In this document: one piece after another, positions 54,258 through 57,231 of the stretch
Layout of the letters: the number at the start of each line of letters is the position of its first letter
Position numbering within the stretch: the first letter of the stretch is position 1
Assembly: GCA_038214535.1 (NCBI GenBank)
Contig: JBBQRS010000016.1
Coordinates: 1 to 57,231, forward strand
DNA: 57,231 nt
Direction of reading: 5' to 3'
Source of the DNA: JBBQRS01 sp038214535
Lineage (GTDB): Bacteria > Chloroflexota > Anaerolineae > CG2-30-64-16
Made by a program: the position numbers and the translations under genes
Notes under the pieces: model-generated
What the model was told of the DNA's origin: nothing
Databases searched by the model: none
What the model saw: only the letters and a program-made list of their open reading frames with translations

Positions 54258-55166
54258 GTGAACCTGCAGCAGTTTCTTGCCAGCGATTTCGGCACGCGTA
54301 CCTGGATGTGGTTGAGCCAATCGTTGCCGCCCGCCGTCGCCTATCGGATGATTGGTTGGGCCGCGGGCATGGTGACCGGTCGTCGCCAATCACCTCTCTA
54401 TCGCGCCGTGTACGATAATCAGACCCATGTGCTTGGCCCACAGGCGACTGCGGAAGAGATTGATGCCAACGTGCGCCGGGTCATCAAGCACGGCGGGCAG
54501 ACCTCGTATGATCTCATACGCGCGATGGCGGGCGGCGAAGAGGCTGCGCTTCAGGGCATTGATTTCACGGCTGAAACCTGGCAGCATATCGAGATGGCGG
54601 CGAGTTATGGCCGCGGCGTGATTGTCTGCGGTTGCCACCTGAGCAACTTTAACCTGGGGATGCTCAACTTCTCGTTGCGCGGCACACCGGTACAGATTCT
54701 CTCACGGGCGCAGCCGGCCGGCGGCTTCAAGCTGATGACCGAACTGCGCGACCGAGGGCTGTTAGAGGAGACGCCCATAGACGGTCCTTCACTGCGCAAG
54801 GCGATCCTGCGCCTGCGCGCCGGCGGCGCGGTGGGTACTGCGATTGACTGGCCTCAAGCCGCCGACCCCGACGTGAATCCCATCTTTTTCGGCGCGCCGG
54901 CCCGGCTTCCCACCGGCCACGTCCGCCTTGCGCTGAGCACGAACGCCGTCTTCTTGCCGGTTTCTGCCCGCTGGAGTTCCGAACGCGGTTACTACACCAT
55001 CTCCGCGCCTCCGCTGGAGCTCGAATGCACCGGCGACAGGGCCGCCGATCTCATCCACAACGCCCAACGTACCCTCGCCATCATCGAACGCTGGATCGCC
55101 GAAACCCCCGACCAGTGGCTCATGTATTATCCCGTCTGGCCGGAGGGAGAGGAAGGAAACAGGTAG
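54258..55166 (+). CDS. Lysophospholipid acyltransferase (LpxL/HtrB-like family)
   Basis: 302 aa from GTG 54258 (MNLQQFLASDFGTRTW), with GAGG 5 nt upstream; an in-frame start at 54180 would overlap the small ORF. The acyltransferase motif H-x4-N/D is in VIVCGCHLSNFNLGM, followed by QILSRAQPAGGFKLM, GAVGTAIDWPQ and VFLPVSARW, and the C-terminal signature PDQWLMYYPVWPEG. Family members acylate lipid A precursors, phosphatidylinositol mannosides or other glycolipids. With no lipid A genes in view, a glycolipid or phospholipid substrate is more likely. The last six codons lie in the repeat at 55144-55270. Confidence 0.88.
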   Translation: MNLQQFLASDFGTRTWMWLSQSLPPAVAYRMIGWAAGMVTGRRQSPLYRAVYDNQTHVLGPQATAEEIDANVRRVIKHGGQTSYDLIRAMAGGEEAALQGIDFTAETWQHIEMAASYGRGVIVCGCHLSNFNLGMLNFSLRGTPVQILSRAQPAGGFKLMTELRDRGLLEETPIDGPSLRKAILRLRAGGAVGTAIDWPQAADPDVNPIFFGAPARLPTGHVRLALSTNAVFLPVSARWSSERGYYTISAPPLELECTGDRAADLIHNAQRTLAIIERWIAETPDQWLMYYPVWPEGEEGNR

Positions 55167-55270
55167 ACAAGGAAACAAGTAGACAGGTAGACAAGGACGC
55201 GATCACCAATTTCCTTGTTTGTTTACGTGTCCCTTGTCTACTTATCTACTTGCCTACTTGTCTCCTTCCC
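55144..55270. repeat. Inverted repeat, GTAGACAAGG family
   Basis: Left arm has three GGTAGACAAGG/AAGTAGACA units; the right arm has the complements (CCTTGTCTACTTATCTACTT, then GCCTACTTGTCTCC). It lies between the convergent acyltransferase (stop 55166, inside the repeat) and aldo/keto reductase (stop 55274). Related units are at 52424-52460. Confidence 0.9.
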
Positions 55271-55273
55271 TCC

Positions 55274-56266
55274 TTACCACGCATACGCTTCCGGGGCGAC
55301 TGCCGTGCGCAGCGGGCGACCTTCGTTCAGCGGGAAGATTTCATCCAGGCGCTTCAGCGTCTCCGCACTCAGCTCCAGCTCTGCGGCGCGCTCCAATCCA
55401 TCCAGATGGCCCATCGTTCGCACTCCGACAATCGGCGACGCAACCGCCGGATGCGCTAGGGTCCACGCAAGCGCCACCACGGACTCCCTCTCGCCCAACT
55501 CGGCGCACAATGCGGAGAACGCCTCCAGCCGTGCGTTAGCGTTTACCGGAATACCGTATTCCTCCTCCACCTGCGCCGTGCGCGAGCCTTCCACGGACTG
55601 CTTCTTGCCCGTCAGCAGCCCGCCGGCCAGTGGCATATAGGGGATCACGCCGATGCCGAACTCCAGCGCCGCGGGCAATACCTCCAGTTCGGGATAGCGG
55701 CACAGCAGGTTATACATGCTCTGTTCAGAGACGATGCCCAGCAACCCGCGCTGGTTGGCGATGCTCTGATATTTCGCCAACCCCCAACCGGGGAAGTTGC
55801 TGGTCCCCAGGTACAGCACGTCGCCATCCGCGATCAGCCGCTCGAACGTGCCCCAGAACTCCGCGCCCGTGATGGTGCGGTCAATGTGATGCACCTGGTA
55901 CAGATCAATGTGATCGGTCTGCAATCGTCGCAGCGAATCCTGCGCCTGTCGGTAGACCTTATACGCCGAGATGCCGCCTTCTTCGTTCGGCCCCGGGTCG
56001 CTGGTCATCTGCCCGTAGACCTTCGTCGCCAGTACGACCTTCTCGCGTCGCCCGCCGCCTTGCGCAAACCACCTGCCGATTACTTCTTCGGTCAGGCCGT
56101 TGCCGCCATAGACGTTTGCCGTATCGAAGAAGTTAATCCCCATCTCCAGCGCCCGGTCCATGATGCGAAACGCCTCGTCTTCCGGCGTCACCTGCCCGAA
56201 GTGCATCGTCCCCAGGCAAACCCGGCTCACTTTTAGATTTGATCTTCCCAACCGTGTGTACTTCAT
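55274..56266 (-). CDS. Aldo/keto reductase
   Basis: 330 aa. ATG 56266 has AAGGAG 9 nt upstream. Catalytic tetrad residues are seen: Asp and Tyr in INFFDTANVYGGNG, Lys in VLATKVYG and His in YQVHHIDRT. Other family motifs: MKYTRLGRSNLKVSRVCLGT, GTSNFPGWGLAKYQSIA, VIPYMPLAGGLLTGK and SPIVGVRTMGHLDGLERA (NADP phosphate site). It is close to the AKR subfamily acting on sugars and small aldehydes. Substrate unknown. The Gfo/Idh/MocA oxidoreductase gene lies 62 nt upstream on the same strand, so the pair may act on one sugar or inositol. Confidence 0.94.
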   Translation of the reverse strand: MKYTRLGRSNLKVSRVCLGTMHFGQVTPEDEAFRIMDRALEMGINFFDTANVYGGNGLTEEVIGRWFAQGGGRREKVVLATKVYGQMTSDPGPNEEGGISAYKVYRQAQDSLRRLQTDHIDLYQVHHIDRTITGAEFWGTFERLIADGDVLYLGTSNFPGWGLAKYQSIANQRGLLGIVSEQSMYNLLCRYPELEVLPAALEFGIGVIPYMPLAGGLLTGKKQSVEGSRTAQVEEEYGIPVNANARLEAFSALCAELGERESVVALAWTLAHPAVASPIVGVRTMGHLDGLERAAELELSAETLKRLDEIFPLNEGRPLRTAVAPEAYAW

Positions 56267-56328
56267 GTTCTAAATCTCCTTACTATTTTTTGCAACGAAT
56301 TGAACGAGTTATCCGCGTTGCAATCCGC

Positions 56329-57231
56329 TTATCCGTTTTGATCCGCTGCCTTCATCACCTCGTCCACCATCACCGCGCGCCCCTCATCCAGCGAGCGCAC
56401 CGCTGCCTCGGCGATGGCCGTCGCGGCCCGCGCATCCGCCCCGGTGACTGCGGGCGGCGTGCCCTCACGGACGCAGCGGGCGAAGTCGCGGATCTCCGCC
56501 AGGAATGCGTCGCGGAAACGGTTCTGGTGCTGGAGCATCAGGTCCTGGGCGAGGCCGTCGCGCAGGGTCATGATGGCGTCACTCTGCCGGTCGCGCCCGA
56601 TGCGTAACCCGCCCTCTGACCCCAGCACCTCTGACCGCGTGTCGAACCAATACACGGCATTGCGGCTCAGGTCAATGTTGCCGATGGCTCCATTGGCGAA
56701 TTTCAGGTTGATCACGGCGTTATCAATGTCGCCGACTTCGGCCAGCTCCGGGTAGACCAGGCAGGCACCCTCGCTGTGCACGCGCATCACCTCGTCGCCC
56801 ATCAGCCACCGTGCCATGTCGAAGTCGTGGATGCCCATATCCATGATGATGCCGCCGCTCGACTCGCGCCGGGCGAATTCCAGGCTGGTGCGTTTGGCGT
56901 CGTGCCCGATCCCCTTGTAGCTCACCGGCCTGCCAATCGCGCCCTCCTCGATTTTTTGCTTCGCCTGCCGGTAGGCCATGTCATAGCGTCGCACCAGCCC
57001 CACCATCAACCGGACGCCTGCTTGATCGGTTGCCTGGATCGCCTCGTCACAGCCTGCCACCGTCAGCGCCAGCGGTTTTTCGCAGAACACCTGCTTTTTT
57101 GCCGCCGCGGCTGCCTTCACCACCTCGACGTGCGTGTTCGTTGGCGTGGCGATCACCACGGCATCCACAGTATTGCGACTTAGCACTTCCTGATAGTCGC
57201 CGCTCCACACCGCAATGCCGTGACGCTCCGC
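56329..57231 (-). CDS. Gfo/Idh/MocA family oxidoreductase, 5' end outside window
   Basis: The open frame reaches the right edge; about 300 residues are visible and the N-terminal nucleotide-binding GxGxxG strand is cut off. The visible part starts within the Rossmann domain (VDAVVIATPTNTHVEVVKAA) and has the family signature CEKPLALT with catalytic-type Lys. The C-terminal domain contains GLVRRYDMAYRQAKQ, GGIIMDMGIHDFDMARWL (His-Asp metal or catalytic pair) and NAVYWFDTRSEVLGSEGGLR, resembling inositol 2-dehydrogenases. It oxidises an inositol- or sugar-type hydroxyl with NAD(P). Confidence 0.93.
   Translation of the reverse strand, partial: AERHGIAVWSGDYQEVLSRNTVDAVVIATPTNTHVEVVKAAAAAKKQVFCEKPLALTVAGCDEAIQATDQAGVRLMVGLVRRYDMAYRQAKQKIEEGAIGRPVSYKGIGHDAKRTSLEFARRESSGGIIMDMGIHDFDMARWLMGDEVMRVHSEGACLVYPELAEVGDIDNAVINLKFANGAIGNIDLSRNAVYWFDTRSEVLGSEGGLRIGRDRQSDAIMTLRDGLAQDLMLQHQNRFRDAFLAEIRDFARCVREGTPPAVTGADARAATAIAEAAVRSLDEGRAVMVDEVMKAADQNG

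Overview
The window looks like a chromosomal segment of a high-GC bacterium. I infer Chloroflexota, probably Anaerolineae-like, from gene content: a DUF2079 membrane glycosyltransferase-like protein, citramalate synthase beside leuCDB, a LuxR-HTH protein fused to a Kelch propeller, a paired UPF0261/PEP-hydrolase-family module, a class I FbaB aldolase, many short dispersed inverted repeats, and few LPS or outer-membrane genes. No rRNA, tRNA, CRISPR array, transposase or prophage was seen.

Layout. (a) 1-8747, minus strand: a probable operon for envelope glycosylation (74-aa small protein, TPR protein, two large polytopic membrane proteins, DPM1-like GT2, zinc-ribbon methyltransferase, secreted BNR/Asp-box protein). 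It has a perfect TATAAT box and a 15-bp palindrome just inside the start of the predicted transcript. (b) 9196-15260, plus strand: ABC exporter, membrane-anchored alkaline-phosphatase-superfamily protein, Tm-1-like/UPF0261 protein and its TIM-barrel partner. (c) 15268-22021: FbaB aldolase, a tyrosine-recombinase-like protein that has lost most catalytic residues, a LuxR-TM-Kelch membrane regulator, alpha-glucan phosphorylase. (d) 22258-28323: pseudouridine synthase, HpcH aldolase overlapping carA, then carB. (e) 28461-33276, minus: O-methyltransferase, cupin, a broken phosphotransferase pseudogene, tryptophanase, sulfatase. (f) 33413-34945: an AT-rich islet with an antitoxin-like protein and a membrane-anchored receiver-domain protein. 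(g) 34948-36453: amidase. (h) 36496-52304, minus: a large branched-chain amino acid locus, ilvB-ilvN-ilvC-leuA-gltB-leuC-leuD-(59-aa ORF)-cimA-leuB. (i) 52373-57231: DUF6951 protein, CDP-alcohol phosphotransferase, small membrane ORF, LpxL-like acyltransferase, aldo/keto reductase, Gfo/Idh/MocA oxidoreductase running off the edge.

The strongest observation is the control region of the branched-chain locus. A consensus promoter (TTGACA-17-TATGCT) is followed by an unannotated 32-codon leader peptide with 11 Leu/Ile/Val codons, then an intrinsic terminator. The last part of the leader reading frame can pair with the terminator's 5' arm as a competing antiterminator. This is a complete ribosome-mediated attenuator. 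A second terminator-like hairpin lies between it and ilvB. The locus would make Val, Leu and Ile (Ile via citramalate) and carries the large subunit of glutamate synthase inside it. That gltB has a 2-nt deletion in a GC-dinucleotide tract, which may be a sequencing error.

The second theme is a dense set of dispersed palindromic repeat families at gene junctions. Some of them supply the 3' ends of coding sequences.
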